From positions 1 to 53,638 of the forward strand of contig JABVXU010000373.1 of NCBI GenBank assembly GCA_013365365.1: a stretch of DNA of 53,638 nt, in the 5' to 3' direction. Below, piece by piece: positions 1 through 13,274 of this stretch (the stretch's first letter is position 1; each line of letters opens with the position of its first letter). Both the position numbers and the translations under genes were made by a program. Under the pieces are notes generated by a model that ran no database searches, was not told the origin of the DNA, and saw only the letters and a program-made list of their open reading frames with translations. This DNA is from Cruorifilaria tuberocauda (lineage: Eukaryota > Nematoda > Chromadorea > Rhabditida > Onchocercidae).

Positions 1-448
1 AACAATAATAACCAACTTAAAGATAGTTTTTATAATAAGAGGAGGAACAAGGATGAAAATAATACTAATAATGGATTCTTAATGTTTTCTTATTGTTGAA
101 TTTTGTTGTGTCAGCACGGAATTCCAATTTATGTTATTAGCTATGGAATATAATTTGTTGAAATAAATTTACTTTGTTTCATAGCACAAAATATATGCCA
201 CATACGCTGCACTGAAATTGGTTACCTATTGAAAATTCGAAATAATTAAATTGGCTACTTACTGAAATTTCGAAATGATTAGATTGGCTAATTACTGAAA
301 ATTTATTATTATTTATTGGCATCAATTAATCTTCCATTAGAAAATTACTGACCTTATAGGTATTTTTTTTCTTTATCTTTTATTATTTATAGACAGATTT
401 AGGTCATACTTCAATTTGACATAATTTATATCCTAACATTATGGCAAC

Positions 449-480
449 TCTCTCTCTCTCTCTCTCTCCCTCTCTCTCTT
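449..480. repeat. (CT)n microsatellite
   Basis: CT dinucleotide tract with one CC interruption. Confidence 0.95.
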
Positions 481-2057
481 TTCAAGGACAAGGACGAATA
501 CATTGAATTACTAAAAAAATATCCGAGTGTATAAGAGAATTAAGCATATATTTTGAAAAATTATTAAAGCGATCGAATAATAGAATCGAAATTTTTATTT
601 CGTCTTTTCAATAATTCACTGTAACTTCAGTTGGCCAATAACTATTTATTATTAATCGGATAAATAACCTAAAAGAATCTTTTTTTTTACTCTTATCATT
701 TTAATTCACTTATTGACTTAAGAGAAAAATAAAAAGTAATTCTGTTAATTTTAATAAATATTGATCTTGATGAATTTAATAAACTGTGATTTTGTCAAGT
801 TTTATTAACAGTTATTTTGTTGACTTTAAAATACTATTAATTAATGCTTGATTACTATTAATTAATATAATTAAGCCTATAGCAATATTTTACTTTAAAA
901 ATTCCTTTATTTCAATCTTTTTCATTTTTAAAAGGAAATATTTTTGATTGAAATGAAAAAAGCTTTCAACTTTGGAAAGATAGCAACGAATATTGTTAAG
1001 AACAAAGCAGCCTAAAAATTAATTTTACTGTTGTGAAATTAACTTTTAGGCTGATTTGTGTACTTACTAAAACATCATCAAGTGATAAGTCGAAAAATTG
1101 ATAATACGATGATAACCAATCCAATAATTGAAAAATCTGCAAAATGAATGGCAATGAAAATATATTTACTGAAGCCATTGTGCAGTCTGAAATTAAATTT
1201 AATCAATTCGAAATATTAAAATAAAATTTATGCTTTATAAAAAAATTTATTTAAATCTTATGAATATAAAGTTAAGATAAAAGCTCACTAGCTTATCCAG
1301 TAATGTACTTCAAAAGCCAACATTCTCCAACTGGTCTTTAAAACAGTTTATTAATCATTATTAATCATTAACAATAAGTAAGAATTAACAATAAGTAAAC
1401 TTGGAAATATTAGCTTAGATTGATGATAATTGTAATTGATGGCGAATATCAAAGTTATATCAACATTAAATAATAAATTTTAAATATTTATTTCACATCA
1501 TTTTAAATTTCATTAATTAACATTTAATTAATACTAATTTAAAGCATCTTACAGATAGAAATTTGAAAAGTTATTATGTATTTGAAGTTTTGGTAAATTC
1601 TTTTTTTTTAAATTCAAATTATAAACTTGCAGAGAAAGCAATGAAAAAATATAAGCTGTTCATTACTGTTGCTAATTAATTAATATCATATATCTGATTA
1701 ATTATTGCCAGTGATTAATTAATTGATCAATTGAAATAAAAAGTATAATACTTGAATGTGTTCAGTAAGCCGTTGTTCATAATCATTAAGTGTTAAATAT
1801 CGTTTTGCTAAGTGTTCGAACTGTACTCATTTAACATACTGTACTCTACTGCATACTGCATACTATACTCTTTAACAGTTTCTCTGATAATTCTACAATC
1901 AGTGATTACTGTGACTGATAAGAAGACATTCCATGAACTGAGAATATCAGCATCAGCAACCTTACAGTAAAGTAATAATTTCATCGCCGATACGAACGAT
2001 TATTGACACCTTCTTCATGAATGTTGTTTACTTGTCGCGATAATGTCACGATATTTA

Positions 2058-2190
2058 TTACTACTGTTGTTACCATTATTAATATTGATATTATTATCAT
2101 TATTGTATTACTATTGTTATTATCATTATTACTCCTAATATTATTATTTATTATTATCATCGTTATTATTAATTATTATTGCTACTAATT
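2058..2190. repeat. (ATT)n low-complexity tract
   Basis: Degenerate ATT/ATC/ACT triplets. Similar tracts recur throughout the window. Confidence 0.9.
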
Positions 2191-4844
2191 GATATTTACT
2201 TCTGATGAATTTATATTTTACTTTTGAAAAACGATAGAATTATTAATCAAAAATAAATAATAACAAGTAATTATTATTTGAATTCATTACTTACAACTGA
2301 AATGATTAACCTTGAAGCATCAAATGACAATTAATTAATTAATTAATCAATATTTATAAATTCCTTCGTTTTGTTTTCTTTTCGAAATTTTCAATAGGTT
2401 TTGATCACTTTTTCATTGACTAATTGATATTTAAACGAATGAAGATGGCTATTTGGAAAGTGAAAGGTATAGAAAATTCAAAATTGTTTTCATTTTTCGA
2501 TTCGATCTTTCAAAACATTCATTCTTTGCGTAACCGACGAATGGAAAAGCCGATCATGAACTTTTCATGAACTTGAATCATGAACTTTTCGAAGTCTTAC
2601 TATGATAGCTGTTAATGTTGAAAGCATGAAATCATTCAAGATTATTTTTATCTGATTGATATTTATGCTAAAGTAATTAAGTTGTACTAAAACTTATACT
2701 TATACTAAAAGAACTAAGAGAATTGTTAACTTGCAAAATATTTATAATCAAAATATCGTTGTAGCTAATAAATTATGCTACGGAAATCCTTCTTATTAAA
2801 TCATTCCTATTCTTCACACTGTCTTTTTCTTTAAAGCATAAAAGATTATCAACTTTATCTCTTCCACGTCTATTGACTTTATCTTTTGTATCACTTCATT
2901 GTTTACTTTATCTCTCTTATGATTATGTGATTATCACTGACTTATCTTTTGTATACTTAGACGATTCAGATCGCCATCGGAGTGAACAGTGTTCTCTCTG
3001 CCAGAGAGAGGTAAACCGTAAACCATTCGATCTCATCAACTATACTTTTTTAATCTCTGATTTAATCTTCTTATCAACTATCATTCGGTCTCATTCCGCC
3101 ATCAATAATCAAAAGGGAATTTTTTATTGATAATATAATCAATTTATTGATAATATAATTTCATATTTGATAATATAACGAATGATATTGTATAATTTTA
3201 TTGATAACATTATATTACCATTAATGAACAGTATTTTTAGTACAATTTGACTGTACCTAACAAAGCTCTCTCAAGTCTGCAACAGTTTCAAATAATTAGC
3301 TTATCAGTGATCTGTTCATTAATTATCTTTTCATCAAGACTGCTAGCCGACCAAATATTTATGCATGTGATTATCAGGTACTCATGAAGAGGGAAAAATT
3401 ATTGTATAAAATAATATTGCATAATGTTAATGAGCAATTTGAAATAGTTTTTTAAATTTTGAAGAATCATAGATCAGTTTTTGAAGTAAACACAATCATT
3501 AACATTCTGAATAACTGCTTGACACCTAAAATTTTTTACTTTTCTCACTTCTAAATCACAAAAAGTGATATCGTTTGTTGGTTTTTAAAATTTAAACTAG
3601 GTTTAAAAACTTTCAAAGGTTAGTTTTTTTTTTCTTTCCTTTTATCGATTCTAAATATCTAATTTATTTTTCCCTTCATCACTCAATAAAAAAATTATAG
3701 AAATTTAGCAAAAATTCTGCAGCAAACTTTAAATGATCAATCAATTTTTCAACGATATTAAACGATTTGAAATTGATCTTTAATGATAGTAATGAAGCAA
3801 ACTTGATACTGTAATTACAAAACTCTGCAAACAGTAATTCCACCATAACACATTTATTCTGTAAAATTTATTATATTCTTTTAACACTTGCAAAACTACA
3901 TCTTATAGAGAAAAAGACAAAGTATCATATCATATCACAACGTGAAAAAAATTTGACGTATCTCTTCACGTTTGATAGAATTAATACTTGGAAGTAAAAT
4001 GACTTCTGATAAAACTGTCACATGTGTCATCTATTTGCCTTTCTGCCTCTCGATAGAACTTGCAGGAAAAATCCAGTGTTTGTTGAGTGCAGCATAATCA
4101 TATGAATTTGGAAACAAGAAGATAGATAATCGGATAAACAAATTATAATTAGGATAAGATAAAAAAGAATGATAGTTATATAAGATAAGATAACTTTTAC
4201 TACCTTTGATCTGATAAATGAAATTTGATAAACGTTTGTTCCGATAATTAGCATATTAAATAATTGAGGAATAAAGTACGATTGATATTTTGATAAATTA
4301 GAGATATGAAGAATAATATATTTTAAAATTTATGAATTAATCACTTTTAGGATACTTAAATATACATACATATTTCAACCTTACACGTATGTCACGTTGA
4401 GTTCCGGTTCAATGTTTAAATATACATGTATGTTACATTGAATCCTGGTTCTTAGGCTAGTAAGATTTTAACGTCAATGAGAGATGTGCAAATCGCTTAA
4501 AAAAGTGTTTTACCATTCAGTTTCCTTAAATCCAATCAAGAATTAAAATATCTGCAAAGACAATTTTCTTTTAACATTTTTATTTTCAATTAATTATTTT
4601 AATTAGTTTCAATTAATTAAAATTGAATTTCTTGATATGAAATTTTTCCTGTGAATACTTTGCCAAAAAATGATTGCATTAATTTTGTAAAATCTAATTT
4701 TTGATAATTTTTAAATCATGATTTACTTTAAAACCTTTTAATTTTATAAACTTTTAATAAATTTTATTTTCAATTTAATCAATTTTGAAATTAAAAAAAC
4801 ATCAAATTCTTTTAAAAGACAAAGAAAAAAAAATGAAATTTAAC

Positions 4845-7800
4845 CTAGGAGTTAACAAGCATAATAATGAATGTTTGGCGATACTTCGAACTTAGAAAGT
4901 AATAAGTTATAAAACCAACGTAACAATTAATTAGTGATAACAAATCTAATAAATTTGCTAAATTGCTGTATAAAATAGTATGTACATCGTTGGTATGCAA
5001 TGCATTTAACATCGCTAATACACCTTGCGGTAATTCTGTCACCTGTAAATACGATGAAATTTTAAAATTATTAATTAAAATCTAAAGAATTTGAATTTTC
5101 TTTTGAAGCATTAAAAAAAATTTAATTCATTCAATTAAAATATTCCTTTTTTTTTAAATTCATTTTATTAAAATTTAGTATTTTACTTAATTTTATTAAA
5201 AGTTTTCCTTCTTCAAATCCATTTTATTAAATTTTAATCTTCAAAAAAAAAATTCACCAAAAAGACGGAAAGCATGACAATAAGCGTAAGAGTTGTTCGA
5301 TCATAATTTCGTTTACTTCTCTTTGCAGCAATATTATTATCATTACTTTTACCGTTCATATCATCAGTAGAGTAGTGCTTTCGAGAAAGTAAATTTTGTC
5401 TTCTTTTCAAATTACTTCTTAATCGAAGTACCAATAGAACTGTAAAGCAGCACAACAGGAAACACGGCAATACCTATAAATGTTTTATGATACTCTAGTA
5501 ATTTTCACGTAATTGACCTTTTAAATCATTTATTTATATAAACCTTAATTAATAGCTTGATTACATTAATATTAATATTGCATAACTAGGCCAAAAAAAA
5601 ATTAATCATAAAAATTAATTCTTTAGTAATTTCAATCAAATATCATATTTACAAGTATTTATACGTCATCGGATGAGAGATAAGAAACTCACGTGTCTAC
5701 GTATCTCAGAGTAGAGACAATAAAAAAACCGAACCTTTAAGGCGATACCTAAAATCCATAAATTAAGTTTGAAATATTTGCAGTTATCATGTATTGCCCA
5801 ATCAGATATATCAATCGTATAAAGTAATTGCTCATTATCAACCCTGAAGGAGTAAGTAATTTTATCATTAAGATGTGATAACGAATCATTACTTTAATGT
5901 CTTAATGAGATAAAACATTAATGATAGCTAACATAGCTTTCTATTTCATTTCTTGCAAAAAAAACCGAATTTTAAAATATCAAATTATTCTGCCCAATGA
6001 TATTTTCAGTTTATTCTGGAATTTTCTGTGATATTTACTTTCGATTACTTTGCACTTCAATATCATTATCATTTACATTTTACAAAACCTTTAATTATTA
6101 AAATGCTAATCATTTATAAAGCTTATTATTACCACATTTTAATTTCTAAATTAATTATTTAACTATTTGATAATCATTCAGATAACTTTAACACCTTATT
6201 TTTCCAATAATTTTTCAAAAAAATTATTACTTTTTATTGAGAAAAAGCAAAATAAGTCAAGTTAAAAATTGAATTAATGATATTTTGAATCTATTCAATT
6301 TCAAATTTCAAGTAAGTGTACTTACCATAAAACTTTGATTTCATGAACTAAAAATGTTGGAATGCACACAGCTGAGACAATTACTGCAATAATACCTGAT
6401 ATGCACCTAAATGTATTAACTTCACTAATTAAAAATTGAAAAAAGTAAAGAGTTATTTCTAGAAGGAATTTTACTTACCTTAACTTCTGACGATCCGTCT
6501 TGAAAGTAATATGATAAAAAAAAGCTTTTTTTGAGATTTCTAATAAGTACCGAAAAATAAGTAATTAAGTAAGGAAGAATTTAAAAGACAAAAGTAGAAC
6601 TAATGAAAAAACGGTACAGAGTATAATTTAAATTCCATTAAATAACTTCATACAATTCATCAATTTTTAAATTTAAATAAATTTTAAAAAGTTTAAATAA
6701 ACTTTAAAGTAATAAGTTAATTGCGTAAATTTATAGAATGCATTAAATTATTCTACAAATAATTAATGAATAATTCAAAATTAAAATAATAATAGGGAAA
6801 AAATTTTCTGGAAAATCAATTTGAAATATTATTTAAATTTTTATAAATTATCTTGCAATTAATTAATTATCAAACGAACCATGAAGTAATAGGTTGGAAA
6901 AGTGAATTTGTCGATTGCGCCAATGCACTCCATCGGATTACAGCCAATGTTACGCAACAATATAACGTTATTCCGTGAAGTGCTATTGACGTGACTGCGT
7001 GAATTTTAAGAATTACTACCCATATGTAGCTAAAAGAAATTTAAAAAATGATAAGAATAATAGAACTGATAAATGCATGATAAAAATAATAGAAGTGATA
7101 AATGCTATGTTGATTATAATAAATTTTGCAAGTTATTAATTTTAAGAAAAAACCTTTTAAAATTTAAATTACGAAGTATACATTACTAGTTTATAATTTT
7201 TTAATTCTGAATTTGAAGTTTTTTTTTGTAATTTAAAATTTTTCAAGTCCTAAAATTTGCTAATATGCTTATTGTAATCAAAAAATGAAGAAAAAAGAAT
7301 GGAAAATTTGAAAATTTTTCGCAATTTATTAAAACAAGTAAAAAATTTGTGTGAATTGCCAAAATTTAAATTAAATTTAAATGAAATTTTTGTAAGTAAA
7401 AATTTGTAATTTTTATTACTTCAAAAGTTATTAATTTAATTTAAAATTACAAAAGCTTCTGAAAAAAAATTTATTTATGAATTCAATTTTTTTTTTACAG
7501 TTCGATAAATTTGAAAAAATTTTTCTAAATAAAAAATAAAAACTGTTAGATAATTAATTAATATTTACAAACGGAAATAAATAAGTAAATTTGTTTACCT
7601 AACACCCATTCCTGTTGATGTTGAAATAAGAAATTTAAATTTAATAATATAGATAAGATACGAAGTCATTGTGATGATATCACACACAGCAATCACAACC
7701 AGTACACAGTTAACCGCGGAACGTAGCATGCTTGGTCGTGTAAGTACCAAAATATGAATCAGGTTAGCGAAAATTCCCGTTGGACAAATTAAAAGACAAA

Positions 7801-8684
7801 CGTATGGATGGAATTCGTTGTACGTCCTGAAAATATTACGCATCGATCGATCCTTCCTCTTTCTTTCTTAAAAATTACAAAGTAATTTATTTTTAACAGA
7901 AATTAATTAATTATTCATAGAAGAAAATACTTATCAAAAAATTACTTTGAAATTACTTCTGAAAATTGTTTATGAAAAATTACTTTGAAACTATTTATGA
8001 AAATTGTTTATGAAAAATTACTTTGAAACTATTTATGAAAATTGTTTATGAAAAATTACTTTGAAATTACTTCTGAAAATTGTTTATGAAACTTCTTCAA
8101 TGATTATTTAATTAATGGAATGAAATATTTCTCAAAAAAAACAAATATCATACTGCTATTCATTTTTCTAATTTTTGCTTTTTTTTTTGGTAATCTTTTT
8201 TCCCTCTTTGTATGCTTTATCATTTTATCATTATCAGTTACTGATATAATTTCCGCATTTTATAAAATATTAGATAGAATGTTAGGATAGAATTTTCAAA
8301 TATCACTTTGAAAGTTAACATATTTTTCCAATCTATGATAAAGCAGTAATTAAGTGAATCATTTAAATTAATGATATGCTTGAAGAAGAAAAAAACTTTA
8401 TGTGTAATGTTAAATATGTTAAATTTGATCTAATTTAAGACACTAGAAAGAACAAATTATCATTTAATTTAATATAAAACTATATTTATCTGTTTTTAAT
8501 ATTTATTTATTACTTAAACTGTTGCTACTGATAAGTTTTAATTTATTAAAGTTTATATCAGTTTATCAAAAGCAAAAAAAGTTTAACAAATGTAAATTGC
8601 CTACGATCGAAATTCATAAAGTGCTTGATGCATTGCAAGCGAAACATTTTCATCAAATAATGGTTGATCATTTTCGCAGTACAT
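4845..8684 (-). CDS. DMSR-family neuropeptide GPCR (7 exons, 353 aa)
   Basis: Rhodopsin-like receptor of the nematode DMSR (myosuppressin/FMRFamide-like peptide receptor) group, expected in the plasma membrane of neurons or muscle and coupled to G proteins. Exons: 8684-8605, 7826-7599, 7029-6880, 6406-6326, 5843-5735, 5473-5258, 5042-4845. All junctions are GT-AG and phases close to 354 codons including TAG. Visible in order: a Cys-containing N-terminus (YCEN), TM1 (about 34-54, [19 protein letters not shown]), TM2 (64-90), TM3 (106-135, ending in VIRW where other class A receptors have DRY), TM4 (CIPTFLVHE), a Cys in extracellular loop 2 (DNCKYF), TM5, a basic third intracellular loop, TM6 running into TELPQG, and TM7 (315-338, [18 protein letters not shown]). 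TELPQG and the TM7 motif are family hallmarks. Length is normal for the family. The start is the first ATG of exon 1; an extra upstream exon cannot be excluded. A (GA)n tract lies about 30 bp upstream on the sense strand. A possible AATAAA lies at 4763-4768 (minus), 77 nt past the stop. The ligand cannot be read from sequence, and EGL-6-type receptors are close relatives. Confidence 0.93.
7941..8090. repeat. 38-bp tandem repeat, four copies
   Basis: ATTACTTTGAAA starts units at 7941, 7979, 8017 and 8055 with a strict 38-bp period. The two middle units are nearly identical. The array is in intron 1 of the DMSR receptor gene. Confidence 0.9.
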
Positions 8685-8712
8685 TTTCTCTTTCTTCTTT
8701 GTCCTCCTTCTT

Positions 8713-8715
<3 letters not shown>

Positions 8716-8746
<31 letters not shown>
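8716..8746. repeat. (CT)n microsatellite at the DMSR gene 5' end
   Basis: This is (GA)n on the sense strand of the receptor gene, ending about 30 bp before its start codon; it may be part of the promoter or 5'UTR. Confidence 0.95.
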
Positions 8747-8749
<3 letters not shown>

Positions 8750-11700
8750 TCGATTTTATCTGCAAAATAAATTTCAATTGTAAACATTTGCTTTGAAGTG
8801 GAATAAATAAAACGATCAGAAGATGAGCGGTAATTAATTAAACAAATTAGAAACGATAAAAAAATTTAAAAGAAAGTTTCTGTTTAAAACATTTTTATTA
8901 TAACACGTGAAATACGCTATGACGCGTGAATACGTCATAACACGCAAAAAGGAAATTTTCGTTATTTCTATTCAAATAATCCATTTAAGAAAAATCTTTC
9001 CATTCAAATAAATTATCGTGAATTCAATTAAAAGAATTTGTAAAATTAGAAAATTTGAAATGAAACAAATATTTCCATTCTTTTTTAAAAAATAATTCTA
9101 TTTTAATCGTATATGAAAGAATTATTGTTCATTACGATCTTCCACACCTTTGAATTAATTAATTGAACATTTTCTAGGTTGTTAGATCAAACAATAATCA
9201 GTTAATCCAGTTAAATCTACAAAATCCGGTTAAATAAATAAAATTTTTATCATATCATGATAATTGATAATATACTTTAAATGTCTTTGAATAAATTTAT
9301 TCGCTCTAATCATTCAATTTTAGCGTTTACACGAATTAAATATAAAATCTTTTCGAAGTTTTAACAATTTCTTATTTTTTCCCTACTTTTTATCTATTTA
9401 AGTTTTTTAACTCTTTAAACTATTTTGCATCCTTAACTATTTTTATCGTTTTTGTAAATTTTGAAGTTAATTTCGCAACGAATGGTACTAACTGTAAAAG
9501 TGTTATACCAAAACATTTTTTTCTAATTTAATCAATGCAAAGCATTAGTTTTAAAAATCAAATAAGTAATTTGTCAAAAAGGAAATCAGGAAACTTTGAC
9601 ATGAATGATTAAAATTGCATTTGCTGAAAAAATTTTTTAATTACTTAAAATTATTAATTATTTATTATTTAAAAGCAAATAGCTAATAGTGAGTAGCAGT
9701 ATTTAAAATTAGCTATACTTTTTTTTCACATTTTCACTCTTTCTTACTTTTGCAGCTATCGATTGAATGAAAGTAATCGAAGTTGTTAGAATAATGATAA
9801 ATATGAATGCCAAAAATTAGCAATTTTGTATATTTCAGTTCTGGAAAACTTACTTCCTGCTAATTATCAATTGAAATTATTTTGCAAAAATTATGATAAA
9901 TTTTTTTTGTTGTGATAATTGGCTCGTTGCAGCTAAGTAAAATTAAAAAAAGAGGTAAGTAAAAATATACTTGTACATCGAATTATCACACATCACAACG
10001 ATATCAATTTCCATAACTTTTATCAGTTTGTAAAATTAAGAAGTAAATTTTATGATAAATGAAAGTTATCATAATCTAATTGATATATGAACACACATTA
10101 TTTATTATTTCTGAATTATTTTCAAATGCAGCGAATTCACTGATTAATTAATTAATTCAAAATATCCATGTATTATAAACCACAATGATAATCTGTTTCC
10201 ATGCTCTTATCATTTTCTAAAATAAAAAATCTATGAAATAAATTTCAAATAATAATTTAATCAACATATGAAAAGTACTATTTACTATTCCTCAATTATT
10301 ATCAAATTCAATTAATTCATTAATTAATAAATCACATTTCCGAGTAAACATTTCAGCAATGACGAGAGAATTTCAAACAGATCAATCAGATCAGTAATTT
10401 GAAGTAATAATTTGAAGACTTAAATCAAAAATAGAAAATAAATCAGAAAAAAAAACAATGAAAAATAGTACGAATAACTTAATAACTGAATGATAAATCG
10501 ACATTACTTCCGACTAATTTGTAAGTTTAATGTTTATTTCCACTTTGTAAGTGCAATTAAAATGAAGCGAGAAGAAATGTATTAACAATGATATACCGCC
10601 TATTTCATGGCTTAATGATAATTTGAAGAAGTAATATTGATTTTAAACATTTTTCAAATTTTCAAGGTAAGTAACAAAAATAAATCGATCGATTGTTTTA
10701 GATCAATTTACAAATAAATCAAAATAATAAAAAAATACTGTAGCATTGGAAAAAAGAAAAACAATTTATTTCAGTGAAAATAATCATAAAATTCTTAGAT
10801 AATTCTTAAGAAATCGTTGCTGAAAAAACTTATTATCATCTGATTATCAATTTATACAAAAACAAAAGAATCTATGATAGCGATAAATACAAAATATAAA
10901 AATATAATTGATAAATATAAAATATAAAAATGATAAATATTAAAAAAGCCATAGAAAGGATTTAGAAAAAGATATTGTAAATGGAAAACTTTTCATTAAT
11001 TTAGAAATAAAATAATTTGACGAATGTATATACGCACTGTGGTAAAATGAAAAGAGTAATAGAAAAAGATATCTGATTGAATTTGAAAGTTATTATTGAA
11101 TACTATTAAAATGAAATTTTAATGAGGAGAAAAATATGTAATATTTTGGTCAGTTCCTTTTTTTTTCATTTAAACTCTCGAAATCCTTTCGAGAAAGTGA
11201 CATTACAGCTGAATTTCAAGAGATGTATCGAAATAAAGTGAAGAGGATAAGATGGGTCGAGTAGAAGTTCATTTGCGTGGAACAAGAATGGAAAAAACGA
11301 AAGTTAAAATTAAACTTCGAATCATTCTGACATTCAAAAAACAAAAAAGAAAAGGTAAATTTATTGAAACTTTATCTTTCATTATTATTGAATTATGAAA
11401 ATAGCACGAAAAGGTTTTTTTTCTTTTCAAATTGATAAGAAAATTCGAAAATAAAAAGAAATTATCATCTTCTATTTTCAGTAATTATTACTGATTATTT
11501 GTTGTAAGTTAATTTATATGCTAAATAAATTTATACAAGTTATAAGTTAGTGTTACAAGCAAATTACTTACTCATTGATTTATATTATTAGTTTTTAATA
11601 ATTTATCAAATTCTTTATATCAGGTAAATGATTAAATTCTCATGAAAAAATTCAATTAAATTTTATTCATGAAATTTTAGCATTATAAGTTTGAGTATAA

Positions 11701-13249
11701 TATGATAAAATTTTCATTGGCAGAGTGATAATTGATAAATGGGAATGAATTAACAGAATGATAATTGATAAATGAAGTGATAACAAAATACTGAAGAAGA
11801 TATAGGAAGGAGGAAGAAATGATAAAATATATAATTATAATTGGAATAAATGTTCTCATCTGCCAAAGCGAATAATCAAATTTAGCGATTTGAATAGTGG
11901 AACTTATGGAACTTATGTTCACGCTTATTATCAGTATCATGGCATTTTGCAGGGCCAAATTTAATTTTGCCAGCCATACATGAAGAAAAATATATTCGTA
12001 ATGAATTGATGCGATACTAATTTTAATTTACAATTTTTATACTTTAATTAATTTTCATTGAAAATTTATTTCAAAATTTCCCATAAATTCTATATTAAAT
12101 TGATGAAAATGCAAATGTCTGATGATCGAATTATGCTTTTTATAAATTAAATATTCAAGAAAGCTATTTTATCAGAAAATCAAAATTATTTTATAGTATA
12201 AATTTATCAAAATAATCAAAGTAAATTCTGTATTATTGAAAGTTTTATTATTAAAACACTGTTTACTAATGATTAAATTCTCTCTCAAATTATCAAACTG
12301 ATCTTTGTCCATTTAGCCATAGTTATGCTATTATTCTTAATTGGTAGCAAAATATTAAATGACTTGTTTTTTTTTTTGTTTACGGGATTTAATAATGGTT
12401 TTGTTTATTAACTTGTTTAAAAACTTAACTTTTTGTAGAAAAAAGGCTACTTCGATTTGACACTAAGCTTATCAAATTAGTTCCATCTCAGTACTAGCTG
12501 TACTGCAAGGAATACAATAAAACTTTCTCTAAATATTTTGTTTATATTTTATATATGTAAGAGAAAATATATTATTGTACAATAAAAAAATTATAACAAG
12601 GATTGTTAAATAAATTTCTAAATTGAAGTGAAATGATAAAAAATTGTTTTAAAAATTGTTTTCTTGTAATTAGCAATAGCGCCAAAATGCTAAGGTAACA
12701 ATAGCGCCAATACAGAAAACGTAATGTTAATGATATGAAGAATATTTTTCATCTATAATTAAGTTAATCTTTATGGAATGAAACTTTAAAGTATCATGAT
12801 GATAACTGATAATCCCAAATTTATGATTGATGAGTGAAAAAGAAAAATTATGAGAAGATAAAGAATAAATAAATAGGAAATAGAATAAATTAAAAATTTG
12901 ACTGAGATTAATTTGAAAAACTAATTGAACATTTTTTAAAACAATCATTAGTACTTCTAACTATTATTAATCTGTGATTTGATATGTTTGGTTCAACACG
13001 ATAAGCTTATCACTAAAAAATGAAAATGCTTATTAAATCAGTAATTGTAGGAATAATTATAAGCTTATAGAAAAATTTTCAGTAAATTGAAAGCTTTCAA
13101 TGAAAAAGATAAATTAAATCAATTGAATTTATCTTTCTTAGCTTTAACTAATAGTTTGTGTTCTCAATAATGTTTTCAATAATTCTCAGATTTTTTTTTG
13201 CTTAATTTAATCAGTAATTTATATTCCTTATTAGGGTGTACTGTAAGCT

Positions 13250-13274
13250 GAGAGAGAGAGAGAGAGAGAGAGAG
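13250..13274. repeat. (GA)n microsatellite
   Basis: Pure GA tract in intergenic DNA. Confidence 0.95.

Larger units (their letters stand above)
1..4844. other. 3' flank of the DMSR gene, no supported gene
   Basis: AT-rich DNA with one (CT)n, one (ATT)n, a short duplicated ATCATGAACTTTTC block (2562-2600) and a diverged 47-bp duplication near 4380-4455. The only coding-like patch is a possible 50-bp plus-strand exon at 2961-3010 (see findings). Confidence 0.6.
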
